This document shows, one piece after another, positions 55,100 through 63,939 of a DNA stretch of 64,000 nucleotides. The notes beneath the pieces were generated by a model that was given only the letters and a program-made list of their open reading frames with translations, was not told where the DNA came from and did no database searches. Source of the DNA: Thalassoglobus polymorphus (GTDB lineage: Bacteria; Planctomycetota; Planctomycetia; Planctomycetales; Planctomycetaceae); NCBI RefSeq assembly GCF_007744255.1, contig NZ_CP036267.1, positions 3,165,500 through 3,229,499 on the forward strand, read 5' to 3'. The position numbers and the translations under genes are program-made. Every line of letters starts with the position of its first letter. Within the stretch, counting starts at the first letter, position 1.

Positions 55100-55601
55100 C
55101 TGGTTCCTTCCTGAAGGCTCGATATGATAGGGATGATTTTACAGAACTGACTACAGAACAAAAATGGACAGTTACCGAACTGTGCTCGAATCCATCAGAA
55201 TTGATGCTCAAAAACGAAAGAAATGTACTCGCCAGTTTTCATTCAATTTCAAACAATTGCACTGAGTCTCACGTAATACTGACTCTCACGTAATACTGAC
55301 TCTCACGTAATTCAGTGGAACACGTTCGCCGCAGAGGATCACCGCAAACTCAGGTGGGCCGTTTCAGTCGGCAGCTTTGCAGATAGACGAGATTCGCAAG
55401 ACCTTTTTATAGAGAAATGCCCCCAATGTTTTGCAGAGGATCTTCGTATCGGGTATCTTCTAATCAGGAAATTGGGCATTTCCTTTTTGTGTTTTCAATT
55501 CGTGACTCCCTTTCGTTGATCACTGACTCGTTAGTGATCAGCATCAGCTGTGATCAGCGACTCTCCCCAGACAAGTTGCTTTCCTCAATTCGGAATACGA
55601 A
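55100..55601. other. Intergenic region between divergent genes
   Basis: About 500 bp between glnS (minus) and the zinc-ribbon membrane protein (plus). Holds the 17-bp tandem repeat at 55267-55310. No tRNA, hairpin or credible small gene was seen. Confidence 0.55.
55267..55310. repeat. 17-bp tandem repeat
   Basis: TCTCACGTAATACTGAC occurs twice in full (55267-55283, 55284-55300) and a third time in part (55301-55310). Perfect copies in non-coding DNA upstream of glnS. Confidence 0.9.
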
Positions 55602-56513
55602 ATGCCCATTGCGTTCAAGTGCTCTTGCGGAAAAGCCTACAAAGTTCCAGACAATGCAGCTGGCAAGAAGTTCAAGTGCAAAGCGTGCGAGAAACCTCTG
55701 CAAGTCCCTGCTCCGGGAACAAAAAAAGCTAAGAAGAAAGTTGCCGCAGAGCACGATCCGTTTTCAATGGATTTTGGTTTAGAAGATGATGCAGCCCCGG
55801 TAGCACTTCCACCTCGCCGTAAAAAAGGTGGCGAAAGTACTCCGAAGAAAAAAAAGTCGGGAGCTTCTCCAAAAACCGAATCAAAGAAAGGGCTCTATAT
55901 CGGCATTGGTGTCGTAGCCTTTCTACTCGTTGGTGGTGTGGGAGGATTCTTTGCGGTTCAATCGATGAACGCCGGTGCAGCACCGGCAGCCCCGGTTCAA
56001 GTCCAGTACAGCACACTCAAGCATGAGCTGGGTGGATTTTCAATCAAATATCCATCTGACTGGGAAATGAAAGAAGGGGGAGGAAGCGGTGGGCGTCCAC
56101 CTTACGCAAGTTTCGAGGATGGAACTGCATATATTTCGATCCGCCACAATCCCAAAGGAGCATCCATTGGCTCGATGGCATCACTTCCATCCGGCGGGCC
56201 AATTATCCCCGGCGAACAAGTGGAAGAAGAACCGCCTGCCAAATCTGTCCATGAGTTTATGGCAGAGACAGTCTATTCAATTGACTTCAAGGACTTCGAA
56301 GAACTCCCCGGGAAAGAATTCAAGGTCCCGTATGGGATCGGCTGGCTGTCTGAGTTCACCGGCACCGAAGGCTTCGGCAGCAAGAAAAAAGCCTATCGGT
56401 TAACGCTGACCGGAACAAATTTCCAGTACAACGTGATTTGCAAGTGCCCATCACATAAATGGGATAATTACGAAGCAATCTTCATGGAAGTGATCAAAAG
56501 TATCGGCCGGTAG
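55602..56513 (+). CDS. Membrane protein with N-terminal zinc ribbon
   Basis: 303 aa. FKCSCGKAYKVPDNAAGKKFKCKACEKPLQVP is a CxC...CxxC zinc ribbon of the kind found at the start of many planctomycete membrane proteins. A Lys-rich linker leads to one TM segment (LYIGIGVVAFLLVGGVGGFFAV, about residues 98-119). The outer ~180 residues (GFSIKYPSDWEMKEGGG, YASFEDGTAYISIRHN, YRLTLTGTNFQYNVICKCPSHKWDNYEAIF) look like the PsbP-type fold used to judge membrane damage or stress, but I cannot name the family. Single gene with its own long upstream region. Confidence 0.75.
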   Translation: MPIAFKCSCGKAYKVPDNAAGKKFKCKACEKPLQVPAPGTKKAKKKVAAEHDPFSMDFGLEDDAAPVALPPRRKKGGESTPKKKKSGASPKTESKKGLYIGIGVVAFLLVGGVGGFFAVQSMNAGAAPAAPVQVQYSTLKHELGGFSIKYPSDWEMKEGGGSGGRPPYASFEDGTAYISIRHNPKGASIGSMASLPSGGPIIPGEQVEEEPPAKSVHEFMAETVYSIDFKDFEELPGKEFKVPYGIGWLSEFTGTEGFGSKKKAYRLTLTGTNFQYNVICKCPSHKWDNYEAIFMEVIKSIGR

Positions 56514-56948
56514 TAACTCTGATCTGGCGAGGAAATTCGGTCTCAAAAAACATTTTTTCTGAAATTTGCAAGAAAATCAGAGTAAGAATTCCGCCGCGGA
56601 ATGCGACAGATATTGAAATCAACTCAGGCATTGCATGCAAGGCATGGGATTGTCCACAGAGTGGCAGTGCGGTATTGTCAAAGACAGCCACAAACGATTC
56701 ACGCCGCACGAGAAAATTGAACTAAATACCTATCCGAAAATCGATACAACGAGTGATGACCTCTCAATCGCTGAGGAAATCCTCAATTATTCAGAGCATT
56801 TTTTGCACAAAAGAGACGCATTCTGTCTTGTCGAAATGAGTTATTCAGTACCTGAAAAGCAGTTATTTCGGACACAAAACACAAAAGTGCTCTAAAATTG
56901 GTCCAGAAATCGATGTTATAACGTGTTTCCTCAATGTTTGAGGGGGCC
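56514..56948. other. Intergenic, nothing recognised
   Basis: About 430 bp. An 86-codon plus-strand frame at 56635-56895 has no ribosome site or family match. The promoter of the Crp/Fnr gene probably lies in the A/T-rich stretch before 56930. Confidence 0.45.
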
Positions 56949-57743
56949 ATGAGTTTTCGGATCGGTTTGAGCAGGGTTTACTGCGGCATGGAAGACAAAT
57001 TCTGGTACCTCAAAAACTGCCCGCTCTTCGAGAAACTCTCTGAAAGACATGTGCAGGAACTGGAATCTCAGTCGAGATCGCGGACTTTCATGAAAGGAGG
57101 CATGATTTACATGCCTGCTGATCATGGAGAATCTGTATACCTGCTCACCTCTGGGCGAATTAAGCTGTATCACATCACCCCTGATGGAAAGCAAACTTTG
57201 CTGGCCTTCATTGAGCCGGGAGAAATCTTCGGCGAGCTTGCCGTTTTCGACGCTGGCGGTCGTGAAGAATTCGCTGAGGCGATGCTGAAATCAACGCTTA
57301 TTAAAATCCCTAAAGAACTGATCCAGCGCTATATGGAACAGCACTCCGAAGTCGCACTGGGAGTGACCAAATTAATGGGATTCCGCCGGCAACGGATCGA
57401 AAGACGCCTGAAATCGCTGCTGTTTCGATCGAATCGAGAACGGCTTGTGCATCTTCTGGTTGAACTGGCTGACCAGTACGGGACCCGGATTTCCGAAGGA
57501 GTCCGCTTGGAAATCAAGCTTTCGCATCAGGAACTCGCGAGCATAATCGGCAGCACGCGTGAAACTGTCACGGTGGTGCTCGGAGAGTTGCAGTCAGAAG
57601 GGAGCATCATCATTCAACGTCGCCAGATCATTTTGACTCAAATTGAACGTCTCGCTCGGAGTATTGAAATGTGTGTCCCGAACATTCCTGTCGACAGCCC
57701 ATTCATCAATCGCAACCGACGCCCCGCTCGGTATGGGGTTTGA
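56949..57743 (+). CDS. Crp/Fnr family transcription regulator
   Basis: 264 aa. N-terminal cyclic-nucleotide-binding fold (KFWYLKNCPLFEKLSERHVQELE, YLLTSGRIKLYHITPDGKQTLLAFIEPGEIFGELAVFD), a long helix, and a C-terminal winged helix with LSHQELASIIGSTRETVTVVLGELQSEGSI as the recognition helix region. The Arg and Ser residues that bind cAMP in Crp are not in the expected context, and no iron-sulfur cysteine cluster is seen, so the signal is unknown. In-frame ATGs lie at 56934, 56949 and 56988; GAGGGGG with 5-nt spacing favours 56949, family alignment favours 56988. Confidence 0.88.
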   Translation: MSFRIGLSRVYCGMEDKFWYLKNCPLFEKLSERHVQELESQSRSRTFMKGGMIYMPADHGESVYLLTSGRIKLYHITPDGKQTLLAFIEPGEIFGELAVFDAGGREEFAEAMLKSTLIKIPKELIQRYMEQHSEVALGVTKLMGFRRQRIERRLKSLLFRSNRERLVHLLVELADQYGTRISEGVRLEIKLSHQELASIIGSTRETVTVVLGELQSEGSIIIQRRQIILTQIERLARSIEMCVPNIPVDSPFINRNRRPARYGV

Positions 57744-57974
57744 ATCGACAGATCCACATCCGCAATTCATCCTGCGAAATTGCATGACTTCAGACTCTTC
57801 GAACAGTATTGTGGTGTGTTTCACAGATCAAAAATCCAGTTCAGTCGATAATAATCATGTGAACACGATCTCACACTCAATGTTTAGGTCGCATCGAACA
57901 AACTCACGAGCCCCTTACAGATTTTGTCAGAGCACTCCCCGATCTCTCGAAGAATCGCCCCGGTGAATTCATCA

Positions 57975-58490
57975 ATGCAACACGACGACCAAAAACAATT
58001 TGATTCGAGTTCAACTTCTTCCGAACCTTTACATGGAGCGGACGAAGGTTGGGGACAGTGCAATTCTGGGGAAATCCTGGGAATGCTGAATACCGTTCGG
58101 GCAAAGCGACGCAGAAAACAACTGGCAGAAGCCGCCGCGGTCGGTGGGTCACTCATTTTGCTTTTCGCAGTCACATTGTGGGCAATTCCATCTGGTCTTC
58201 CACCTCATCAAGGTCGGCCTGGCCAACGCCGAAGTATTGCTTGTCAGGAAGTCTTTGACCGTGCTGAAGATTTCGTGGCGGGAAACCTGAGCGCACTGAT
58301 CGCCGGACGACTTGAAGAGCATCTCGCTCGCTGTCCTCGTTGCAAGCACCACGTGGAGCACCTCCGTGCAAACGTTGAATCCAATCAGGTCGTTCCGCCG
58401 GTTCTACTCAACACATCTGCCGAACCATGCCATCTCTCGCAACAAACAGCCTCAGATCTGCCATCCACAATGACGCTGGTAAGTCGCTAA
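57975..58490 (+). CDS. Single-TM protein with C-terminal zinc-finger (anti-sigma-like)
   Basis: 171 aa from the ATG at 57975 (a TTG at 57924 is also in frame; neither has a clear ribosome site). A basic stretch (RAKRRRKQ) precedes one TM segment (VGGSLILLFAVTLWAIPSG, about residues 53-71). After it comes EEHLARCPRCKHHVEHL, the H-x3-C-x2-C pattern of the zf-HC2 anti-sigma family. In normal anti-sigma factors the zinc domain precedes the TM segment; here it follows, and the basic residues before the TM suggest an N-in orientation that puts the zinc motif outside. No ECF sigma gene is adjacent. Function unknown. Confidence 0.65.
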   Translation: MQHDDQKQFDSSSTSSEPLHGADEGWGQCNSGEILGMLNTVRAKRRRKQLAEAAAVGGSLILLFAVTLWAIPSGLPPHQGRPGQRRSIACQEVFDRAEDFVAGNLSALIAGRLEEHLARCPRCKHHVEHLRANVESNQVVPPVLLNTSAEPCHLSQQTASDLPSTMTLVSR

Positions 58491-58495
58491 AAAGT

Positions 58496-58601
58496 GCTCT
58501 GCTAGAGCATCTTTCGTGTTTCTTGTGTCCGCGAATTGAACGACTTGTCAGGTAATTGGCTGTGCGCCACGAGACAGGACGCGAACACCAATTCGAAAGC
58601 T
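58496..58601. repeat. R1 dispersed repeat (degenerate)
   Basis: GTGCTCTGCTAGAGCATC at the left forms a hairpin variant; the right part shows GGCTGTGCGCCACGAGACAG and ends ACACCAATTCGAAAGC. Length and order match the family. Confidence 0.7.
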
Positions 58602-58843
58602 GACTTAGTCTGGATTGCTCGTTAAGGTAGAAACGGTCGTCTCTGGAGTAAGTCATTTTACTCACGACACTCTCGCCGCTCTCAACGGACCGTTTCGTCA
58701 TCAGAGCCTCCAATGATCATCATTGGTCGCTTAGGCTCTCATCAGATCTGAATCAAAAAGTGGTGAGCATTCCACATGCGAATCTCAGGGCTGGCAGCAC
58801 AAAATGCTCCAGCGACGGTGGTCAAGGAACGACTCCAGTCTAA

Positions 58844-58924
58844 AGTAAACCAGTCCGGAAACTTATGAGATTTTCACTTTCCCTAGAGATTGAGAGAGCA
58901 AATTCAGGTTTCAGGATCAGTTCG
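58844..58924. mobile_element. R2 MITE-like element
   Basis: About 81 bp with terminal inverted repeats TAAACCAGTCCGGAAAC and (right end, reversed) CGAACTGATCCTGAAAC. The interior keeps TTGAGAGAGCAAATTCAG. No coding capacity. It ends about 52 bp before the SOUL gene start. Confidence 0.78.
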
Positions 58925-58976
58925 AAAATCTCCAGCGTGGCCTAAACCTACGATAGATCCTTGAGGAGTCAATGAA

Positions 58977-59615
58977 ATGAGAAAGCAAATGTTCTACCTC
59001 TGGGGAATCGTTGGACTGTCCGTTTTTGTCGGATTAACTTGGACCGTCACTGCATTCGCTGGATATGAATCGGCTGAGTACGAGGTCGTTGAGAAGGATG
59101 GCAATATCGAGATTCGTAAGTATCCCGACCTGACGCTGGTTTCAACAAATTCGGAGACCGATTCGGAAGGTAAAGATGGCAGCTTCATGCGATTGTTCAG
59201 TTATATCAGTGGAGCGAACGAATCGGCTCAAAAAATCGCGATGACAACGCCTGTTTTTATGGAAAGAGGCAGCGCTGATACGAAAGCCACCATGGGCTTT
59301 GTGGTTCCTCAAGATGTGGCGACAGCGGGAGTCCCCAAGCCTCAAGGAGAGGGCGTATCAATTAATAAGAGAAAAGGTGGGAGATTTGCCGTCATTCGCT
59401 TCTCTGGAAGAATGAACGCCGAACTCGTGAAGAGTCAGGAATTTAAATTACGGAACTGGATGCAGTCGCGAGAATTAGAAGGGGAAAAAACTTCTGAATC
59501 TGCAGGATATGATCCTCCATTCACTCCCGGTCCGCTTCGACGAAACGAGGTTCTTATTCGGCTGAAAGAGATGACTCCCCCGGAATCAACTTCTTCCAGC
59601 TCAGTCACAGACTGA
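58977..59615 (+). CDS. Exported SOUL haem-binding protein
   Basis: 212 aa. An N-terminal signal peptide (VGLSVFVGLTWTVTAFA, cleavage near residue 28) precedes the SOUL domain: YEVVEKDGNIEIRKYPDLTLVST, FMRLFSYISGANESAQKIAMTTPVFM, VIRFSGRMN and YDPPFTPGPLRRNEVLI, all typical. SOUL proteins bind haem or tetrapyrroles in eukaryotes and bacteria. The first ATG codon in the area is followed at once by a stop; the second one, at 58977, is used with GAGGAG upstream. Confidence 0.92.
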   Translation: MRKQMFYLWGIVGLSVFVGLTWTVTAFAGYESAEYEVVEKDGNIEIRKYPDLTLVSTNSETDSEGKDGSFMRLFSYISGANESAQKIAMTTPVFMERGSADTKATMGFVVPQDVATAGVPKPQGEGVSINKRKGGRFAVIRFSGRMNAELVKSQEFKLRNWMQSRELEGEKTSESAGYDPPFTPGPLRRNEVLIRLKEMTPPESTSSSSVTD

Positions 59616-59653
59616 TTCTGTTTCTCAGAATAATAGCTGACGATCTTTACGCT

Positions 59654-60862
59654 CTATTCACTCTCTGTTTGTTGTCGGGCTCCGGCGTTTCGTACTGGTG
59701 ATTGATCGCTGAGACTGAAATCGCCATGCTCGGGATTTTGAAACATGGGAGGCAATCCGTAGCTGCCATGTTCTTCGGTTGTGGGTAATCTGAGACGAGA
59801 ACTACGTTCAGGGTTGTCGAGACAGTACCAGTGGTTGTTTGCAAACTTGAACGTCTCTGGAGCAGTTCCTCCGCCAACATTGACGATCGTGCGAACTTCG
59901 TCTGAGCGAAACGTGACGATATTATTCGAAAAGATTCCGTTGCGACAGCGAATGAATTCTGGTCCCTGCGATTCTTGAAGAATACGCATGACCCAGCGTG
60001 TTGGTCGGTATATCGAATTGTACCGCACAGTCGCCCCATCCACTCCGACAAATGAAATCGGGGACATCGACCCGATAATCGTACAATCCTCAACTGTAAT
60101 GCTCTTCGCTTCGTAGTTCGCATTCTTAGGCCGAAAGAAGTCTCGACCGGTACTCCCACCAATATTGACTGCTCGGCTTCCGGCATTTTCAAAACGGCAA
60201 TGGTGCAGGACGATCTCTGCAGAGCCCCCTTTCATTTGTACTCCGCTCGCGGCGATGTCGCTGCGATACCTGAATAAGCAGTTCTTGATTTCCCCATAGT
60301 GACAGCCGACCATGTCGATGGCTGACCCGCCGTCACCCCAACGTTCAACCTGACAATCCTTGATCACGAAATCATCAACGCCTGACATTTTAATTCCGTC
60401 GCGATTTCCTTTTGGCCCAACGTCCTTCACGTGAATTTTATCCAAAACAACGAACCGGGCGGACGGACTCTCACCTCCACCGTCGTCGATGTTGAGTCCG
60501 TTGCCAGTTGCACCCTGAAAGACGAGATTGCGCAGTTCGATGTACTCCGGACTGCGAAGATGAATGCCCGAAGTCCCGCCGGTGATCACAGGAGGCTGGC
60601 GAGGATCACGACCTTCCACAACGATTGGCTTCCCTTTCGTTCCGCGAAGTTTTTCGAAACTCAACCCTCCACGATACTCACCAGGGGCAACGAGTATCTT
60701 CGAACCGGGTTGCGCTCGATTGATGGCGCCGATCAACTCCGTCCGATTCGTGACTTCAATCTCCGACGTCTCCTGCTGAGCCGGGAAGGACGTCGAACAA
60801 CATGCGAAGAGAATCGCGATCGTCTTCACATGAAAAATAGAATGCCTGCAAACTCGATTCAC
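59654..60862 (-). CDS. Secreted right-handed beta-helix protein
   Basis: 402 aa from a GTG at 60862, chosen because GGAGG lies 5 nt before it; a TTG at 60922 is in frame but has none. A signal peptide (IFHVKTIAILFACCSTSFPA) precedes a start like polysaccharide lyases (NRTELIGAINRAQPGSKILVAPGEYRG) and many beta-helix rungs (IELRNLVFQGATGNGLNIDDGG, IHVKDVGPKGNRDGIKMSGVDDFVIKDCQVERWGDGGSAIDMVGC). Family members include chondroitinase-B and pectate lyase-like enzymes. No catalytic residues can be assigned with certainty. It is convergent with the SOUL gene (38 bp between stops). Confidence 0.85.
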   Translation of the reverse strand: MNRVCRHSIFHVKTIAILFACCSTSFPAQQETSEIEVTNRTELIGAINRAQPGSKILVAPGEYRGGLSFEKLRGTKGKPIVVEGRDPRQPPVITGGTSGIHLRSPEYIELRNLVFQGATGNGLNIDDGGGESPSARFVVLDKIHVKDVGPKGNRDGIKMSGVDDFVIKDCQVERWGDGGSAIDMVGCHYGEIKNCLFRYRSDIAASGVQMKGGSAEIVLHHCRFENAGSRAVNIGGSTGRDFFRPKNANYEAKSITVEDCTIIGSMSPISFVGVDGATVRYNSIYRPTRWVMRILQESQGPEFIRCRNGIFSNNIVTFRSDEVRTIVNVGGGTAPETFKFANNHWYCLDNPERSSRLRLPTTEEHGSYGLPPMFQNPEHGDFSLSDQSPVRNAGARQQTESE

Positions 60863-60963
60863 AGTAGCCTCCAAGTTAGTGGTCTCCAATGAAAGGTTGA
60901 TCCAGAGACAATTATTTTGCAAACCCGATACACCTGAAGTTGAACTCAGCCGCTTGGCAAATA

Positions 60964-61045
60964 TTAGAACTGATCCTGAAACTTAAAATTGCGCTCTCAA
61001 ACGTTAAGAAAAGCAGCTATTCCAGGGGTTTTGGACTGGTTCTAA
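60964..61045. mobile_element. R2 MITE-like element (best-preserved copy)
   Basis: 82 bp bounded by TTAGAACTGATCCTGAAAC and, at the right, GTTTTGGACTGGTTCTAA. The right end reverse complements to TTAGAACCAGTCCAAAAC, so the terminal inverted repeats are 18-19 bp. The outermost TTA/TAA could be a target duplication. It lies between the beta-helix and histidine kinase genes, about 115 bp upstream of the latter. Confidence 0.85.
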
Positions 61046-61160
61046 CACAAAAGACCTGTCTGAGGAATCCGCAATCATCGCATCTCATGGACGCTGGTGA
61101 TAGGATGAGCCTCTGTGCCGAGTCGTTAGAAACAGTCGATCCAGACGAGGGAAGTCACGC

Positions 61161-63572
61161 TTGACTCACGCTGCTCACATTTCCGCCCAGATGCTCAGGG
61201 AAGGACGGCGTACGCTTGCAGAGATTATTTGTTCTCGTCTTGGCTTCTCGGATTCGAATCAGGGAATACAAGCCAGTTCCTCACTCTCAATCGATAGCGT
61301 CGAACAAGGCGAGACTCAGATTCAAATTCTGGCTGCATGTCTCGAATTCTCAAGTCCAGCACTTCTGGATGATTATTTGCGGTGGATATCGAAGTTGCCC
61401 AACGCGGTCTCTCCGATCCAATACGACATTTCAAGTTTTCTGGAAGAGTTGATTCGCATTGTAGAAATACAGTTTCCTCGGGACGTGACCAAAGTCGTGA
61501 AAGACTTCATTCACAAAGCTGTCGATTCTCTTCGAAATGAACCACCTGAAACAATGGCTATCTCATCTGTCAGCCATTCTCATAAAAGCCTTCAACGTGA
61601 CTACCTCGCATTTCTGCTGGCCACGCGCCGAGGCAAGGCTTTAGAGATCGTCATGCAGGCAGTTGGCTTGGGAGTCGACATAGAGTCAATTTACCTCCAT
61701 GTGATTCAGCCGGCTCAGCAGGAACTTGGACGACTGTGGGAAACAGGCAAAATCAGCGTCGCTCAAGAGCACTATTGTACAGCAGCGACTCAGTTCGTGA
61801 TGTCCCAGCTTCAGCCTTATTTTATTTCAAATCATTCCTCAAGCAGGACTCTCGTTGCAACCTGTGTTGGTGACGAACTCCATGAAGTTGGCTTGCGAAT
61901 TGTCGCAGATTTATTTGAAGTCAACGGATGGAATTCGGTTTACCTCGGAGCAAACGTTCCTGCGGAGAGTATTGTCCAAAGTCTTGTTGCCAACAGAGCA
62001 CAAGTGCTTGCTCTCTCAACCACGATGACGCAACATCTTTTTGAACTGGCAGATGTTATCAGTGTGGTGCGTGACAATCCCGGGTGTAAGAATATCAAGA
62101 TCGTGGTTGGCGGCTATCCGTTTAACGTCGATCCATTTCTATGGAAACGTGTCGGAGCGGATGCTCATGCGATTGATGCCAAGACAGCTATCCAAATCGC
62201 CAATCAATTTGCTGGCTCCGATGCTAGCTCCGAGAATCAAGCACTTGAAAGCAGACATCAGCGATCAGTTCCGCAGAATTTCGAAGAGAGTTCCCCCTCA
62301 GGTTTCGGTGAAACGAGTGATGACCTGACCCGATTGAATAACAGCCTGATTACTCTTCAGCGAAAACTGACCAAGGCAAACGTTGAGTTAGCTGCGTTGA
62401 ACAAAGCGAATCAGGAGAAAGCTGAATCGCTAGAGCAGGCAGGTCGTCGTAAGGACGAATTCCTTGCTATGCTCGCTCACGAATTAAGAGGCCCATTGGC
62501 TCCGATGGAACTTGCGGTGGCGCTCCTTCAAATGGACGACCTGCAACCGTCCGTCGTTGCAGAGGCCCGTGAGACGATGAAACGACAGCTGCACCAAATG
62601 AGCCATTTGATCAGCGATCTACTCGACGCTTCGAGAATCGCTCACGGCAAAATCGAACTGAAAAAAGAAACGCTCGATGTGACTGCAGTCATACATCGAG
62701 CCGTCGAAACTGTGCATCCTCTGATACTGGACAAAGCACAAGACTTGACGCTCGACATCCCAGTTGAACCGACAAAACTCTTAGGCGACGAGATTCGATT
62801 AGCACAAATCTTTGCGAACTTGCTGACGAATGCCTCGAAGTACACAGATCGAGAAGGCTCGATTTGGCTTACCGTCAGGCGAGTGAGAGATCAAGTAGTC
62901 ATCGAAATTCGGGACAACGGTGTTGGTATTGAAGCAGGTTCACTTCCCAACTTATTTATAGCGTTCACTCAAGAACAACGCTCAAGTCATCACTCAATGG
63001 GCGGACTGGGGCTAGGATTGAGTTTGGTAAAACAACTCGTGGAGCTTCATCAGGGGACCGTGAAGGCTGAGAGTGAAGGTGCGGGACGAGGAAGCCTGTT
63101 CACGGTGACACTCCCCTCGCTTGAAGATCAGGAAAACGTTCAGAGCATTGAAATGAATGCAACGCAGGAAGCTGAAATGGCCCAACTATCTCGTCGAGTG
63201 CTCATTGTCGAAGACAGTGCAGGGATCGCCAGAATGACGGCGATTCTCTTTAAGAAACTTGGACACCTTCCGGAGATCGCTCTTGATGGCGGAACAGCGA
63301 TCAAAAAATATAAAGAGCTGCAACCTGAGATCGTCTTACTCGATCTGATGCTTCCAGATATGAGCGGACTTGAAGTGACTCAAGAGATTCGGCGACTCGA
63401 TCCGCACGATGCCACGCTGATTGTGGTTTTGACGGGTCATGGCGACGATGAGCATCGTCAATTGGCAAAAGAGAGCGGATGCGATGAGTACCTTGTTAAG
63501 CCTGTTGATGTGCGAGACTTAAAGGAGTTAGCGACTCACCCCAAACTCATGACACCCAACGGTTCGCAATAA
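61161..63572 (+). CDS. Hybrid histidine kinase with CarH-like B12-binding photosensory module
   Basis: 803 aa, soluble. After a helical region (1-140) comes a B12-binding cap domain with GRLWETGKISVAQEHYCTA: Trp193 followed nine residues later by Glu203-His204, the W-x9-EH motif that CarH-type photoreceptors use to bind adenosylcobalamin. The Rossmann B12 domain follows, with GDELHEVG (His241; Asp replaced by Glu) in place of D-x-H-x-x-G, then ALSTTMTQHL and VVGGYPF. Residues ~390-430 form a coiled coil. The kinase has DEFLAMLAHELRGPLAPM (His440), NLLTNASKYT, RDNGVGIEAG and GGLGLGLSLVKQL. A receiver domain ends the protein (VLIVEDSAG, phospho-acceptor Asp728 in LLDLMLPDMSG). The TTG start has GAGGGAAG upstream; an ATG at 61191 is an alternative. 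Confidence 0.9.
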   Translation: MTHAAHISAQMLREGRRTLAEIICSRLGFSDSNQGIQASSSLSIDSVEQGETQIQILAACLEFSSPALLDDYLRWISKLPNAVSPIQYDISSFLEELIRIVEIQFPRDVTKVVKDFIHKAVDSLRNEPPETMAISSVSHSHKSLQRDYLAFLLATRRGKALEIVMQAVGLGVDIESIYLHVIQPAQQELGRLWETGKISVAQEHYCTAATQFVMSQLQPYFISNHSSSRTLVATCVGDELHEVGLRIVADLFEVNGWNSVYLGANVPAESIVQSLVANRAQVLALSTTMTQHLFELADVISVVRDNPGCKNIKIVVGGYPFNVDPFLWKRVGADAHAIDAKTAIQIANQFAGSDASSENQALESRHQRSVPQNFEESSPSGFGETSDDLTRLNNSLITLQRKLTKANVELAALNKANQEKAESLEQAGRRKDEFLAMLAHELRGPLAPMELAVALLQMDDLQPSVVAEARETMKRQLHQMSHLISDLLDASRIAHGKIELKKETLDVTAVIHRAVETVHPLILDKAQDLTLDIPVEPTKLLGDEIRLAQIFANLLTNASKYTDREGSIWLTVRRVRDQVVIEIRDNGVGIEAGSLPNLFIAFTQEQRSSHHSMGGLGLGLSLVKQLVELHQGTVKAESEGAGRGSLFTVTLPSLEDQENVQSIEMNATQEAEMAQLSRRVLIVEDSAGIARMTAILFKKLGHLPEIALDGGTAIKKYKELQPEIVLLDLMLPDMSGLEVTQEIRRLDPHDATLIVVLTGHGDDEHRQLAKESGCDEYLVKPVDVRDLKELATHPKLMTPNGSQ

Positions 63573-63693
63573 TGCTCTCGCTATTGTGATCATTATCCTG
63601 GGGTACTTCATCGTGACCGTACTTGCCGAAAAAGTATCGATGACGTTTACGGTGAGATTGATGCTGCGATCGCCGATCTCAGCGGATTGTGAT

Positions 63694-63939
63694 TCACTCC
63701 TGCTCATTCATGGCGAGGTCAACAATTTCTGCGACGACTTGCTTTAAAGGCTCCACTCCTTCTTCAGCGATCGTTTGCGACAATTCAGCAAATTCCTCTG
63801 GGTCTTCTCTCACGACTTCCAGGGCTTGCAATCCCATTGTCACGACGCCCAGATAGGTCTTCATGTCATGCTGGAGTTGCCGGAGTTGCTCATGGCGTCC
63901 AGTCTTGGTTGAAGGTGAAAGGTCCTTTTCTGAACTCAT
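63694..63939 (-). CDS. Stand-alone DHp-like small protein
   Basis: 81 aa. RHEQLRQLQHDMKTYLGVVTMGLQAL resembles the first helix of a histidine kinase dimerisation domain, with His in a QHDMKT box (kinases have HE/DLKTPL). The second helix follows (FAELSQTIAEEGVEPLKQVVAEIVDLA). There is no ATPase domain. It may be a phosphotransfer or dimerisation partner, or a regulator of the adjacent hybrid kinase, with which it is convergent (121 bp between stops). AGGAC precedes the ATG. Another frame ends 24 nt upstream on the same strand at the window edge and might be the preceding gene of an operon. Confidence 0.7.
   Translation of the reverse strand: MSSEKDLSPSTKTGRHEQLRQLQHDMKTYLGVVTMGLQALEVVREDPEEFAELSQTIAEEGVEPLKQVVAEIVDLAMNEQE

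Larger units (their letters stand above)
58491..58976. other. Intergenic with R1 and R2 repeats
   Basis: About 490 bp between the zinc-finger membrane protein and the SOUL protein genes. It holds a degenerate R1 copy (58496-58601) and an R2 element (58844-58924), 240 bp apart. The promoter of the SOUL gene likely lies near or in the R2 element. Confidence 0.6.

Noticed and set aside
56635-56895. 86-codon plus-strand frame before the Crp/Fnr gene
   Set aside because: No ribosome site, no motif, and composition like the surrounding intergenic DNA.
60940-61164. 74-codon frame overlapping the start of the B12 histidine kinase gene
   Set aside because: Most of it is the R2 element read through; no ribosome site or match.
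63590-63691. Plus-strand frame ending in IDDVYGEIDAAIADLSGL before the DHp-like gene
   Set aside because: Reads like protein, but there is no start codon between the upstream stop and this stretch. At most a gene remnant, too short to call.
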